Of a stretch of 64,000 nt of DNA, positions 1 through 8,446 are shown piece by piece. The notes beneath the pieces are model-generated. The model saw only the letters and a list, made by a program, of their open reading frames with translations, was not told the DNA's origin and did no database searches. Origin of the DNA: Gloeomargarita sp. SKYB120 (GTDB taxonomy: Bacteria; Cyanobacteriota; Cyanobacteriia; Gloeomargaritales; Gloeomargaritaceae); NCBI GenBank assembly GCA_025062155.1, contig JANXAM010000011.1, forward strand, positions 1 through 64,000. Reading direction: 5' to 3'. The position numbers were made by a program, and so were the translations under genes. The first letter of the stretch is position 1. Each line of letters begins with the position of its first letter.

Positions 1-14
1 TAAGGCTTAGACAT
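1..14 (-). CDS. IS630-type transposase, first four codons only (partial)
   Basis: The minus strand reads ATG TCT AAG CCT TA before the window ends, giving Met-Ser-Lys-Pro. This is the same N-terminus as the decayed transposase at 40996 (Met-Ser-Lys-Pro-Tyr). The in-frame start and the well-preserved upstream leader suggest a younger copy than those at 37164-41786. Whether the rest of the gene is intact cannot be judged here. Confidence 0.7.
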
Positions 15-74
15 GAAAAACCTCTATGAACTCATTAGCCCTATTCTATGCCAAGCTAAACGTTTTTAGCTATA
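1..74 (-). mobile_element. Terminus of an IS630-type insertion sequence, cut by the window edge
   Basis: Read on the minus strand, this is the left end and leader of an insertion sequence, running up to the transposase start codon. It matches the left end of the copy at 40936 with only 3 differences in the 74 bases compared, so the two belong to the same family. The element ends against TA followed by the last 12 bases of a CRISPR repeat, as expected for an IS630/Tc1-type insertion at a TA dinucleotide. The exact junction is ambiguous by 2 bp because the target contains TATA. The remainder of the element lies outside the window. Confidence 0.85.
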
Positions 75-815
75 TAAATTGGAAACACAACGGTTGTGCT
101 GACGACGGTCATAGCAATACCTCCTAAGTCCCCACTCGCTGGGGAAATCTATAAATTGGAAACAGAAAAATAAAATCCGTTCAGAGCTTAGAGAAATTAG
201 TCCCCACTCGCTGGGGAAATCTATAAATTGGAAACAAGGCAAAGGCCGCAAAGACCCCCGATAGTCTTGCTTGTCCCCACTCGCTGGGGAAATCTATAAA
301 TTGGAAACTAACTGGTACTCCAAGGCCTGTTTGCGAAAACTCTTGGGTCCCCACTCGCTGGGGAAATCTATAAATTGGAAACTGACAGGAACCTAAATCA
401 GGGGAATAGTTGATCGCAGTCCCCACTCGCTGGGGAAATCTATAAATTGGAAACCAGTTGTAGGCCGTGTCCTCGCTTAACCCTAAAACTTCGTCCCCAC
501 TCGCTGGGGAAATCTATAAATTGGAAACCCCAGAAGGGCCTGCGGGAGTGCCCCGCCTGGAACTGCGTCCCCACTCGCTGGGGAAATCTATAAATTGGAA
601 ACTCCATGCGAACGTAGTGAACCTTGTACTCTACCCTTGTCCCCACTCGCTGGGGAAATCTATAAATTGGAAACGATTACGAAAGTCTCCCCGCTGGCCA
701 GGCGGGGTTGAGTCCCCACTCGCTGGGGAAATCTATAAATTGGAAACGCAATACCCCCGCCGCCCTGAAGACCTGCGCGAACGTCCCCACCCGCTGGAGA
801 AATCTATTTGGAAAC
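73..815 (+). CRISPR. CRISPR array: nine full repeats, one IS-truncated repeat, one decayed terminal repeat, ten spacers
   Basis: Nine identical 36-nt repeats start at 128, 200, 273, 347, 419, 493, 567, 639 and 712. Each begins GTCCCCACTCGCTGGGG and ends TATAAATTGGAAAC. The repeat contains a 5-bp stem, CCCCA-CTCGC-TGGGG. The first copy (73-86) keeps only its last 14 nt because an IS630-type element sits inside it. The last copy (783-815) is 33 nt, with two substitutions and a 3-nt deletion. Spacers are 35-38 nt, apart from the first (87-127, 41 nt). A decayed repeat on the right and a GGAAAC 3' end suggest transcription left to right, with the leader to the left outside the window. No cas gene is in the window, so the subtype cannot be assigned. 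Confidence 0.97.
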
Positions 816-821
816 AAATCG

Positions 822-849
822 TTGGATTTTTGGTTAGAATCACTATAAT
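822..849 (+). promoter_or_regulatory. Probable sigma-70-type promoter of the nadD operon
   Basis: TTGGAT at 822-827 and a perfect TATAAT at 844-849 are separated by 16 bp. The predicted transcription start near 856 lies just ahead of the nadD ATG at 873. The -35 element begins only 7 bp after the last CRISPR repeat. Confidence 0.65.
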
Positions 850-872
850 TTCGAGGGCGGCCTGAACCAACC

Positions 873-1472
873 ATGACGACTCCCCTACGGCTAGCGCTGT
901 TTGGCACCAGTGCGGACCCGCCGACGCTGGCCCATGCCCAGATCATTCGCTGGCTGGCTCAGGAGGACGAGTTTGACCAGGTGCTGGTGTGGGCAGCGGA
1001 TAACCCCATGAAGCCGAACCAGACGCCCTTGCCGCACCGGATGGCGATGCTGGAGCGCTTGGTGCAGGAGCTAGGGGAACCGAAGGTGCGCTTGGCGCCG
1101 GAGTTGAGCCACCGGTTTACACGGGTGAGTGTGGCGCGGGTCAAGGAACAGTATCCCCAAGCAACAATTACCTTGGCCTTGGGAGCGGACTTGTTGCCCC
1201 AGTTGCCCCGCTGGCACAAAGCGGAAGAGTTATTTCCCCAAGTGGAGGTGGTGATTATTCCCCGCACGGGTTACACGCTGGCGCCTGCCGCCCTGGATTG
1301 GTTGCATCAACACAGCCCTCGCGTGCGCATCGCCCCGATTACGGTGCCGGACTGGTCATCGCGGGCGTTTCGGGAGGGTCAATGCTTTGAAGAACTCAGC
1401 CCCGCCGTCCGGGCCTACATCCAGGAACACGGACTCTATCAGGAGGTGCAGGTGCCTACCCCACGCCGATGA
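873..1472 (+). CDS. nadD: Nicotinate-nucleotide adenylyltransferase
   Basis: This enzyme adenylates nicotinate mononucleotide with ATP to make deamido-NAD, the penultimate step of NAD synthesis in the cytosol. The 199-residue protein has the nucleotidyltransferase fold signature near its N-terminus, GTSADPPTLAHAQ at about residues 11-23, a variant of the usual GxFDPxHxGH. A C-terminal SSRAFR at about 160 corresponds to the ISSTxIR motif. The length is normal for the family. It is the first gene of a three-gene NAD operon, overlapping the next gene by 4 bp (ATGA at 1469-1472). The final product of the operon, NadE, uses the deamido-NAD made here, which supports the assignment. Confidence 0.9.
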   Translation: MTTPLRLALFGTSADPPTLAHAQIIRWLAQEDEFDQVLVWAADNPMKPNQTPLPHRMAMLERLVQELGEPKVRLAPELSHRFTRVSVARVKEQYPQATITLALGADLLPQLPRWHKAEELFPQVEVVIIPRTGYTLAPAALDWLHQHSPRVRIAPITVPDWSSRAFREGQCFEELSPAVRAYIQEHGLYQEVQVPTPRR

Positions 1473-2140
1473 CCGAACTCCAGATCACGGTGGATGTGGT
1501 GACAGTGATTTTTTCGGTAGATACGGAGGCGCAGCGCCTGCTGGTGCTGTTGTGCATGGGAGAACCGGCGCGGTTGCCAGGAATGCCCCTCAGCCATGAA
1601 CTCACCCTAGCGGAACAGGCCTACCAAGTGCTGGCCACCAAGGTGCAAGTGGAACATCTGTACCTAGAGCAACTGTACACGTTTGGCGGACCGGGCCGGG
1701 ATGAGCGGGAAAGTCCTACGCGCCGTTGCCTGTGTGTGGCCTACTTTGCCCTAGTGCAGTACCAGGAAACGGTCTTGTTGCCAGGGCCGGAGCCGGTGCA
1801 GTGGGTGCCGTTTACGGAATTGCCGCCCCTGGCGGGAGACCACGCCGAAATCGTGCGCTATGGGTATCAACGGTTGCGCAATAAGCTGGAGTACAGTCCA
1901 ATTGCGTTTCAGGTGCTGCCGGAGTTGTTTACCCTGGGGGAACTGTATCAACTCTACACCACCATCTTGGGGGAAGATTTCAGCGATTATTCCAACTTTC
2001 GCGCCCGCCTGTTGAAATTGGGCTTTTTACAGGACACGGGCCAAAAAGTCTGTCGAGGCGCGGGGCGACCGGCGAGTTTATATCGGTTTGACCGCGAAGC
2101 GTTCTTACCCTACAAGGACAAGCCGATGGTGTTTATATGA
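1469..2140 (+). CDS. NrtR-like NUDIX-domain regulator of NAD metabolism
   Basis: The 223-residue protein has an N-terminal NUDIX-like domain (about 1-140) and a C-terminal winged-helix region (about 150-223, including a LYRFDREAF segment). This is the architecture of NrtR, which senses ADP-ribose and represses NAD genes. The Nudix catalytic box should read G-x5-E-x7-REUxEExGU; here GMPLSHELTLAEQAYQVLAT lacks the REL and EE residues, so hydrolase activity is unlikely. That loss is typical of NrtR regulators. Start and stop overlap nadD and nadE by 4 bp each, so the three are translationally coupled. I infer autoregulation of the operon; I did not identify an operator. Confidence 0.8.
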   Translation: MTELQITVDVVTVIFSVDTEAQRLLVLLCMGEPARLPGMPLSHELTLAEQAYQVLATKVQVEHLYLEQLYTFGGPGRDERESPTRRCLCVAYFALVQYQETVLLPGPEPVQWVPFTELPPLAGDHAEIVRYGYQRLRNKLEYSPIAFQVLPELFTLGELYQLYTTILGEDFSDYSNFRARLLKLGFLQDTGQKVCRGAGRPASLYRFDREAFLPYKDKPMVFI

Positions 2141-3840
2141 GCGAATTGCGGCTGGGGTTGGCCCAACTGAACCCGACGGTGGGGGACCTGGTGGGCAATA
2201 GCGAACAAATTTTGCAGGCGGCTAAACAATGCGCCTTCCAGTCGGTGTCGCTGTTGATAACGCCGGAGCTGTCCCTGTGCGGGTATCCCCCCCAAGACCT
2301 GGTGCTCGACCCCCTGTTTGTGGAGAACTGTCAAACGGCCCTGCACAATCTAGCCTTAAAAATTCCTCCCAAAATTGGCGTTTTAGTCGGGACAATTCTC
2401 CCCAATCCCGACTGGTGGCAAAAGGGCGAAAAACCGCTGTTCAACGGTGTAGCGCTCCTGCTGGATGGCCGGATTCGGTACACCTTTTACAAGCAGCTCC
2501 TACCCGATTATGACGTGTTTGACGAGCACCGCTATTTTCAGCCGGGCGCTCAGGTGAATGTGTTGCGCTGGCGGGGGGTGCGTCTTGGCATTACCATCTG
2601 CGAAGACCTGTGGAACGACGAGCAGTTCTGGAGTGGTCGCCGCTACCCCGAAAATCCGGTCACGCGCCTGATGGAGCAGGGAGTGGATGTGCTGGTCAAT
2701 CTGTCAGCGTCGCCCTACTGGCTGGGCAAAGGGGCGCTGCGGGAATCCCTGCTGGCTCACCACGCCCGCAAGTACCACGTGCCGCTGATTTACGTGAACC
2801 AAGTGGGGGCCACCGACCAGTTGGTCTTTGACGGGCGCAGCGTGATTGTAGATGAAACGGGACAGGTTATCCACCGGGGGCGGGCCTTCCAGTCGGAGGT
2901 GCAAATTGTCACCTACCGCCAGGGTCAATGGCAGGATACCCATGTCCATCCCGCGCCGGACCCCTGGGCCGAGGTCTGGCAAGCGCTGGTGCTGGGCCTT
3001 CGGGATTACGTCCGCAAAAGCGGCTTTCAGCGGGTGGTCCTCGGTCTCAGCGGCGGGATTGATTCATCGCTAGTGGCGGCGCTGGCGGTCGCAGCCTTGG
3101 GAGCCGAACAGGTCTTGGGGGTACTGATGCCGTCGCCCTACACCTCGGAGGCCTCCCTCGCCGATGCGCTGGCCTTGGCCGCTAACTTGGGGATTCAAAC
3201 CGAGAAGATTCCCATCCACGACCTCATGGCGGCCTACGACGCGGCCCTGGCACCCTTATTTGCCGGCTATAGCCCCGATGTCACCGAAGAAAACCTGCAA
3301 TCACGGATTCGCGGCACGTTGCTGATGGCCCTGGCCAATAAATTCCACGCCCTAGTGCTGGCCACTGGGAACAAGTCGGAGCTGGCGGTGGGTTACTGCA
3401 CCCTGTACGGGGATATGTGCGGCGCGCTGGCCCCCATCGGCGACCTGTACAAAACCCAGGTCTATGCCCTGGCTCGCTGGTACAACGAACAGATGCGCGC
3501 GCAGGGGAAAACCGCCCTGATTCCCGAACCTATTTTCACGAAGGCCCCCAGCGCCGAACTCAAACCCGGCCAGACCGACCAGGATACCTTGCCGCCCTAT
3601 CCCGTCCTGGACGACATCCTGCAACGGTGGCTGGAGCAACGCCAGACCCCTGAACAGATCACAGCGGCGGGCCATGACCCTGCCCTCGTCGCCCAGGTGA
3701 TGCAGATGGTGCAACAGGCGGAATTCAAGCGGTTTCAAGCAGCGCCAGTGCTCAAGGTTTCCGAGCGCGCCTTTGACCGGGGCTGGCGGGTACCAATAGT
3801 TGCCCAACCCCCCCGCCACCGACTGTCTCTCGACCCCTAG
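2137..3840 (+). CDS. nadE: Glutamine-dependent NAD+ synthetase
   Basis: This enzyme amidates deamido-NAD to NAD+ using ammonia released from glutamine. The 567-residue protein is the long two-domain form. The N-terminal nitrilase-type glutaminase domain (about 1-270) carries the Glu-Lys-Cys triad at E44, K119 and C155 (ITICEDLW). The C-terminal synthetase domain holds the PP-loop [10 protein letters not shown] at about 302-311. Its ATG overlaps the stop of the regulator gene (2137-2140). Its own stop overlaps the stop of cpcG on the opposite strand by 4 bp (3837-3840). Confidence 0.97.
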   Translation: MSELRLGLAQLNPTVGDLVGNSEQILQAAKQCAFQSVSLLITPELSLCGYPPQDLVLDPLFVENCQTALHNLALKIPPKIGVLVGTILPNPDWWQKGEKPLFNGVALLLDGRIRYTFYKQLLPDYDVFDEHRYFQPGAQVNVLRWRGVRLGITICEDLWNDEQFWSGRRYPENPVTRLMEQGVDVLVNLSASPYWLGKGALRESLLAHHARKYHVPLIYVNQVGATDQLVFDGRSVIVDETGQVIHRGRAFQSEVQIVTYRQGQWQDTHVHPAPDPWAEVWQALVLGLRDYVRKSGFQRVVLGLSGGIDSSLVAALAVAALGAEQVLGVLMPSPYTSEASLADALALAANLGIQTEKIPIHDLMAAYDAALAPLFAGYSPDVTEENLQSRIRGTLLMALANKFHALVLATGNKSELAVGYCTLYGDMCGALAPIGDLYKTQVYALARWYNEQMRAQGKTALIPEPIFTKAPSAELKPGQTDQDTLPPYPVLDDILQRWLEQRQTPEQITAAGHDPALVAQVMQMVQQAEFKRFQAAPVLKVSERAFDRGWRVPIVAQPPRHRLSLDP

Positions 3841-4589
3841 CGACGCCGGGGCACCGCGGCCAGGAAATCGTCAGGGATGGAAACGGTCGCCGGCGGCGTT
3901 TTGACCGTGTAGATAAGTAGGCGCGCCAACTCGCGGTAATCGGCGGGATCGCCCCCCTTGCGGCCCCGGTCGGGGATCCGTTTGGCGGGAAGACCAGCCC
4001 CCAACTGGGGAAAGCCCAGTTTCTTGCGGTAGTAGTCTCCATAGCGAGGTGTCTTCAAGTTAAAGGGCGTTTCCCCCTTCTCCCGCTGGGGCAGAATCCG
4101 CCGCCGCTGATACGGCACCGTATTGTCGCCGAAATTCTCCATGTACTCGTCGCTGTTGAGCAGAGCGTCCACAAACCCCTTGATGCCCTGGGTGCCCAGC
4201 ACAATGGACCAGGCAATTTTTTCTCGCTCATTGTAGACATCCCGCCCTAAGACCCGCTGCACCACCAGTTCCACAAACCGGTAGTTGTCGTTGCAGTCGT
4301 AGTTATTGCGCCGGAACGCCTCCGAAAGCAACAGCCCCCGGATGAAATCCCGCACTGTGATCTGGCCGTAGCGCAACTGGGACTCCAAAATCGTCTGGCG
4401 GTTGAACTTGATGATCTGGTGCTCGCTGAAAATTTGCCGGTAAGCCGCCCAAATCAAGCCATCCATGTCGCTGGGAGACAGCAAATTCTCCGTGGTAAAG
4501 ATGCGGGGCTGCTCGTCGCTCCCCACTTCGTAACCCACTACCCGCTGGTTCTGGCTGGTCGGCCCATAACTGAGCAAAGGTAACGCCAT
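3837..4589 (-). CDS. cpcG: Phycobilisome rod-core linker polypeptide
   Basis: CpcG attaches phycocyanin rods to the allophycocyanin core of the phycobilisome on the thylakoid surface. The 250-residue protein starts [17 protein letters not shown], the hallmark CpcG N-terminus, followed by a PBS-linker domain (about 25-180) with [15 protein letters not shown] and [21 protein letters not shown] chose the ATG at 4589 because GAGAGG lies just upstream and the N-terminus fits the family. The reading frame stays open a further 85 codons upstream, but that stretch looks like untranslated leader. The gene is divergent from cpcB across a 467-bp gap. Confidence 0.95.
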   Translation of the reverse strand: MALPLLSYGPTSQNQRVVGYEVGSDEQPRIFTTENLLSPSDMDGLIWAAYRQIFSEHQIIKFNRQTILESQLRYGQITVRDFIRGLLLSEAFRRNNYDCNDNYRFVELVVQRVLGRDVYNEREKIAWSIVLGTQGIKGFVDALLNSDEYMENFGDNTVPYQRRRILPQREKGETPFNLKTPRYGDYYRKKLGFPQLGAGLPAKRIPDRGRKGGDPADYRELARLLIYTVKTPPATVSIPDDFLAAVPRRR

Positions 4590-5056
4590 CGTGCCTCTCT
4601 CCAAAAATTGCGCGTTACTCTCGATAATACTCAAGAATCGTCGGCGTAACCCGCCAGCCCGAATTGTTAAAAAATAAGAACAAAATCCCCCCGCCGCCCC
4701 ACCCCTAAGCCGCCTACCTTTGCGTTTTACTAAGGAAAGTAAAGTTTTATTGCGGAAATAGGGGGAATTTGGTTCAGGGGCTGGGCAAGTGGAACACGGG
4801 TAATACTGGCTTGGTGTGGGTTTGCGGCGGTTTGTGCTGGGCAATACTGCCTGAGGAGCCTGTAATGATTCTTAAAAAAGTCCGTTCTAATCTTCAGTTA
4901 TAAAGGGTTTTGGGGAAGCACGGCTTCGGTGTCCCCTTGGGACTCTTCTGAGAAACCATCGCGTTTTTGAGAGGAGGGACGAGGGGAGCCAGGAGTGTGT
5001 GACTTCCGCCGTAACAACTGTCTAAAGAAGATTTCGTTAAAAGGAGATTCACATCC
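4590..5056. promoter_or_regulatory. Divergent cpcG / cpcB regulatory region
   Basis: These 467 bp separate the two divergent phycobilisome units and must hold promoters for both. The part nearer cpcB contains an AT-rich block at about 4870-4905 with TCTAAT and TATAAA hexamers. It is followed by a roughly 150-base potential leader containing an imperfect hairpin around 4913-4940. An AAGGAG ribosome-binding site lies at about 5039-5044. No single promoter can be fixed by eye, and I see no convincing gene here. Confidence 0.55.
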
Positions 5057-5575
5057 ATGTTGGACGCATTTGCCAAAGTGGTTGCCCAAGCAGATACTCG
5101 GGGGGAATTTATCAGCGCCGCTCAGATTGACGCTCTGTCGGCGATGGTGGCCGATAGCAACAAGCGGTTGGATGCCGTGAACCGGATGACCTCCAATGCG
5201 GCGACCATCGTGACCAATGCGGCGCGCGCCCTGTTTGCCGAACAGCCCCAGTTGATCCAGCCGGGCGGGAATGCCTACACCAGCCGGCGGATGGCGGCCT
5301 GCCTGCGGGATATGGAAATCATCCTGCGCTATGTGACCTATGCGACGCTGGCGGGCGACCCGAGCGTGTTGGATGACCGCTGCTTGAACGGGCTGCGGGA
5401 AACCTACCAAGCGCTGGGGGTGCCGGGGGCTTCCGTGGCGGTGGGTATCCAGAAGATGAAGGAAGCGGCGATTGCCATCATCAATGACCCCACGGGCATC
5501 ACGCGCGGCGATTGCAGCCAGATTGTCTCTGAAGTCGCCAGCTACTTCGACCGGGCGGCGGCGGCGGTGGTCTAA
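5057..5575 (+). CDS. cpcB: C-phycocyanin beta subunit
   Basis: CpcB pairs with CpcA to build the blue light-harvesting hexamers of phycobilisome rods. The 172-residue length is canonical. The phycocyanobilin-binding cysteines are present at C82 (MAACLRD) and C153 (RGDCSQI). N72, the asparagine methylated in this family, is also present (GGNAY). A strong AAGGAG lies upstream of the ATG. It is the first gene of cpcB-cpcA-cpcC. Confidence 0.99.
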   Translation: MLDAFAKVVAQADTRGEFISAAQIDALSAMVADSNKRLDAVNRMTSNAATIVTNAARALFAEQPQLIQPGGNAYTSRRMAACLRDMEIILRYVTYATLAGDPSVLDDRCLNGLRETYQALGVPGASVAVGIQKMKEAAIAIINDPTGITRGDCSQIVSEVASYFDRAAAAVV

Positions 5576-5631
5576 CACCGGATGGCTCTGATTGTTGTGT
5601 TGAGTTGTTTTTCTGAAGGAGTGGATCGATC

Positions 5632-6120
5632 ATGAAAACCCCTTTGACTGAAATCATTGCGGCAGCCGACAGCGAAGGCCGTTTCCTGAGTAACACGGAA
5701 CTGCAAGCGGCGTTTGGCCGGTTTGGTCGGGCGCAAGCGGGTCTGCAAGCGGCCAAGGAACTGACGGCCAAGGCGGAGCAGTTGATCAAGGGAGCGGCCC
5801 AAGCGGTTTATAACAAGTTCCCCTACACGACCCAGATGCAAGGCCCAGAATACGCCTACGACGAGCGGGGCAAGGCCAAGTGCGAGCGGGACATCGGTTA
5901 TTACCTGCGCATGATCACCTACTGCTTGATCGTGGGCGGCACGGGCCCGATGGATGAATACCTGATTGCCGGTTTGGATGAGATCAACCGCAGCTTCAAC
6001 CTGTCCCCCAGTTGGTACATCGAAGCGCTGAAGTACATCAAGGCCAACCACGGGCTGACGGGGCAAGCGGCGACGGAAGCCAATAACTACATTGACTACG
6101 CCATCAACGCCCTGAGCTAA
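5632..6120 (+). CDS. cpcA: C-phycocyanin alpha subunit
   Basis: This is the partner of CpcB in the phycocyanin heterodimer. Its 162 residues match the family exactly, and the single phycocyanobilin attachment cysteine is C84 in [13 protein letters not shown]. The N-terminus [20 protein letters not shown] is typical. It lies 56 bp after cpcB, with AAGGAG upstream of the ATG, and is followed by a hairpin that probably reduces read-through into the linker gene. Confidence 0.99.
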   Translation: MKTPLTEIIAAADSEGRFLSNTELQAAFGRFGRAQAGLQAAKELTAKAEQLIKGAAQAVYNKFPYTTQMQGPEYAYDERGKAKCERDIGYYLRMITYCLIVGGTGPMDEYLIAGLDEINRSFNLSPSWYIEALKYIKANHGLTGQAATEANNYIDYAINALS

Positions 6121-6138
6121 CGTCTGAGGGCGTGAACG

Positions 6139-6171
6139 AACCCGGTGGGACAACCTGCCGGGTTTCTTTTT
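6139..6171 (+). terminator. Intra-operon terminator/attenuator between cpcA and cpcC
   Basis: A perfect 7-bp stem, AACCCGG (6139-6145) with CCGGGTT (6158-6164), is followed by the T-rich TTTCTTTTT. The position, 19 bp after the cpcA stop and 35 bp before cpcC, fits partial termination. That would make abundant cpcBA message and less linker message. Confidence 0.8.
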
Positions 6172-6205
6172 GCAGGGGCTGTTGCATTTTGGGGGAAAGC
6201 GTTTT

Positions 6206-7057
6206 ATGACCACATCCACGTCGGCGAAAAATTTGGGGATTAGCGAGTTTAACCGAGACGAACGCATCGAACTGCGCAGCAACCCGACCGAAGCCGACTA
6301 CGACCGGGTGATCCGGGCGGCGTACCGGCAAGTGCTGGGGAACGACTACGTGATGGCCTCGGAACGGTTGCGGTTTGCCGAGTCGCAACTGCGCAATGGC
6401 AATATCACGGTGCGGGAGTTTGTGCGGGCGCTGGCCAAATCGGAACTGTACAAGCGCAAGTTTTTCTATCCCCATCCGCAGGTGCGCTTTATCGAGTTGA
6501 ACTACAAGCATCTGCTGGGACGGGCGCCCTACGACGAGCTGGAAATCAGCTTGCACAATGATATTTACGCTAACCAGGGCTACGACGCAGAAATTGACTC
6601 CTACATTGACAGTCAGGAGTACGCGGATAACTTTGGTGAAAATATCGTGCCCTACTACCGGGGCTTTTGGAGTCAGCGGGGCCAGAAAACCGTAGGCTTT
6701 ACGCGCATGTTTCGCTTGTACCGGGGTTACGCCAACAGCGACCGGGCGCAGGTGGAGCAGCGCAATCCCCGTCTCATTTGGAATCTGGCCCGCAACACGG
6801 CCAATACGGTGATTCCCCCGTCGGGAGTGAGCGACGCCTGGGCGTTTCGTCCCACGCCAACGGCAGCAGGGCCAGCGCGGCAAGGGGCCTTAGTGGGCGA
6901 TAGCAGCCGGGTCTATCGGGTGGAAGTCACCGGGATTACAGGTCCACGGGTGCGGCGCAGTACCCAGACGTTACTCGTGCCCTACGAGCAACTCTCGATG
7001 CGGATGCAGCAAATCCAGCGGCAGGGAGGACGGATTGCCAGCATCACCCCGGCCTAG
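6206..7057 (+). CDS. cpcC: Phycobilisome rod linker polypeptide
   Basis: CpcC joins phycocyanin hexamers within the rod. The 283-residue protein has a PBS-linker domain at about 15-180 ([47 protein letters not shown]). A C-terminal CpcD-like domain follows from about 230 ([10 protein letters not shown] to the end). I chose the ATG at 6206 because the N-terminus [16 protein letters not shown] fits rod linkers and GGGGGAAAG lies upstream; an earlier in-frame ATG at 6170 falls inside the attenuator. It is the last gene before the terminator at 7094. Confidence 0.93.
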   Translation: MTTSTSAKNLGISEFNRDERIELRSNPTEADYDRVIRAAYRQVLGNDYVMASERLRFAESQLRNGNITVREFVRALAKSELYKRKFFYPHPQVRFIELNYKHLLGRAPYDELEISLHNDIYANQGYDAEIDSYIDSQEYADNFGENIVPYYRGFWSQRGQKTVGFTRMFRLYRGYANSDRAQVEQRNPRLIWNLARNTANTVIPPSGVSDAWAFRPTPTAAGPARQGALVGDSSRVYRVEVTGITGPRVRRSTQTLLVPYEQLSMRMQQIQRQGGRIASITPA

Positions 7058-7093
7058 AAAGGTGCTGGAATCGCTGTAACTTCCAAATCATTG

Positions 7094-7120
7094 GACAGGC
7101 CCCCTAGGGGTCTTTTTTTC
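7094..7120 (+). terminator. Terminator of the cpc operon
   Basis: The palindromic core CCCCTAGGGG (7101-7110), with weaker flanking pairing, is followed by TCTTTTTTTC. It lies about 40 bp after the cpcC stop and before the promoter region of secF. Confidence 0.7.
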
Positions 7121-7218
7121 TGGTGTCGGTAAAATGGTGGGGTATATGGCGTAATTCCTGGTTTTCCAGTCCCCTTTTTTGGAAACGAAAGTAGCTTGGC
7201 GGTAGCAAAGAGGCGGCA

Positions 7219-8142
7219 ATGGAGACAACCTGGCGAGTCACGCGGTATCAGCAACTGTGGTGGGGCATCTCCTTGGGGGTGATCCTGGCGGGAGTGGTGG
7301 CCATGGTTCTCCTTTGGGTACAAACGGGATTCCCCCTGCGGCCCAGCATTGACTTCATCGGGGGGACGCGGTTGCAGTTGGAGCGGGATTGCTCGCAAGG
7401 GTGTCCGGAACCTCTGACGTTGCCTCCATTGCGGTCGGCGCTGACGGAATTGGGATTGGGCAGCAGCAGTCTGCAAATTGTGGGCGGCCAGGCGGTATCG
7501 GTGCGCACGCGGTTTTTGACGCCTCAAGAGCGGGAACAGGTGCAGGCCAAATTGATCCAGGTGATGGGTAAAATTGACCCCCAAAAAACGCAGATTGACA
7601 GCATCGGCCCCACGTTTGGCCGCCAGGTTTTGCTCAGGGGGTTACTGGCGCTGGCGGTGGCGTTTCTGGGAATTGGGGTTTACCTGGCGGTGCGGTTCCA
7701 GGTGGACTATTCGGTGCTGGCGTTTGTGGCCCTGCTGCATGATGTGCTGGTGACGGTGGGGGTGTTTGCGCTGCTGGGACTGGTCGCCGGCGTAGAAGTG
7801 GACAGTTTGTTTGTGGTGGCGCTGTTGACCATCGTGGGGTTTTCGGTAAACGACACGGTGGTGATCTATGACCGGGTGCGGGAATTGCTCAAGTTGCACA
7901 GCGATTGGCCCATTACCCAGGTGGTGGATACAGCGGTGGCCCAGACCCTGACCCGTTCCATCAACACGACGTTGACCACCATCTTGAGCCTGGTGGCGAT
8001 CGTGTTGTTCGGCGGAGAAACCCTGCGCTGGTTTGCCCTGGCCTTGATCGTCGGGTTTGTCAGCGGCGCCTACTCCAGTATTTTTATTGCCAGTACGTCC
8101 CTGGCCTGGTGGCGGAGTCGTCATGCAACAAACCCGGCTTAA
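7219..8142 (+). CDS. secF: Protein translocase subunit SecF
   Basis: SecF works with SecD to pull preproteins through SecYEG using the proton gradient. The 307-residue protein has one N-terminal membrane segment (about 14-36) and the SecF signature FIGGTRLQLE at about 44-53. A periplasmic domain of about 90 residues follows, then five C-terminal membrane segments with VGFSVNDTVVIYDRVRE and TRSINTTLTT. secD, usually the adjacent gene, is not in the 7.2 kb upstream, which hold complete unrelated genes. The 3' end overlaps the next gene by 20 bp. Confidence 0.95.
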   Translation: METTWRVTRYQQLWWGISLGVILAGVVAMVLLWVQTGFPLRPSIDFIGGTRLQLERDCSQGCPEPLTLPPLRSALTELGLGSSSLQIVGGQAVSVRTRFLTPQEREQVQAKLIQVMGKIDPQKTQIDSIGPTFGRQVLLRGLLALAVAFLGIGVYLAVRFQVDYSVLAFVALLHDVLVTVGVFALLGLVAGVEVDSLFVVALLTIVGFSVNDTVVIYDRVRELLKLHSDWPITQVVDTAVAQTLTRSINTTLTTILSLVAIVLFGGETLRWFALALIVGFVSGAYSSIFIASTSLAWWRSRHATNPA

Positions 8143-8446
8143 TCAGATTGCCGACCAAGTTGGGCAGTCGGTGCAGCGCTGGGTGGCCTGGCCCTTGAAC
8201 CGCTGGCTGCTCCACCTGGTTTTCCTGTTTGGAGGGGCGTTTTTAGCCGCCTCGGTTAGCACCAGTCTGGGCGCTCTAGCCCAACTCGATACAGTGGGGA
8301 TGCTGGTGCTGATAGCGGGCACCGAACTCATCAGCTGGTGGACCTACAGCCGACGGCGGGTGGGTTTACTGCTGTCGCTGCTGAACACCCTCAAGGTGGG
8401 TTTTATGGGCGGTATGTACCTGGACGCGCTCAAGCTGGGCAGTTAA
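8123..8446 (+). CDS. ycf20: Ycf20-like membrane protein (DUF565)
   Basis: The 107-residue protein has two predicted membrane helices (about 30-50 and 56-72) and ends in YLDALKLGS. It starts [14 protein letters not shown]. Both ends are characteristic of the DUF565/Ycf20 family of cyanobacteria and plastids. Relatives in green algae and plants are linked to non-photochemical quenching, but the molecular role is unknown. The ATG at 8123 lies inside the end of secF (20-bp overlap), implying coupling. The last 81 bp are antisense to the 3' end of hisG. Confidence 0.85.
   Translation: MQQTRLNQIADQVGQSVQRWVAWPLNRWLLHLVFLFGGAFLAASVSTSLGALAQLDTVGMLVLIAGTELISWWTYSRRRVGLLLSLLNTLKVGFMGGMYLDALKLGS

Noticed and set aside
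87-782. Spacers matching genes or IS copies in this window
   Set aside because: I compared the spacers by eye with the window, including the IS copies, and saw no match. A database search is needed to find targets.
66-946. Several open frames on both strands across 66-946
   Set aside because: They are translations of CRISPR repeats and spacers (the same peptide recurs at each repeat) and carry no independent coding evidence.
4590-4844. 85-codon N-terminal extension of cpcG
   Set aside because: The CpcG family starts at MALPLL, with a ribosome-binding site just upstream. The extension is low-complexity and looks like leader DNA.
7642-8124. 160-codon minus-strand frame inside secF
   Set aside because: It is antisense to a well-conserved gene and its histidine/glutamine-rich product matches no family; it is a codon-bias shadow.
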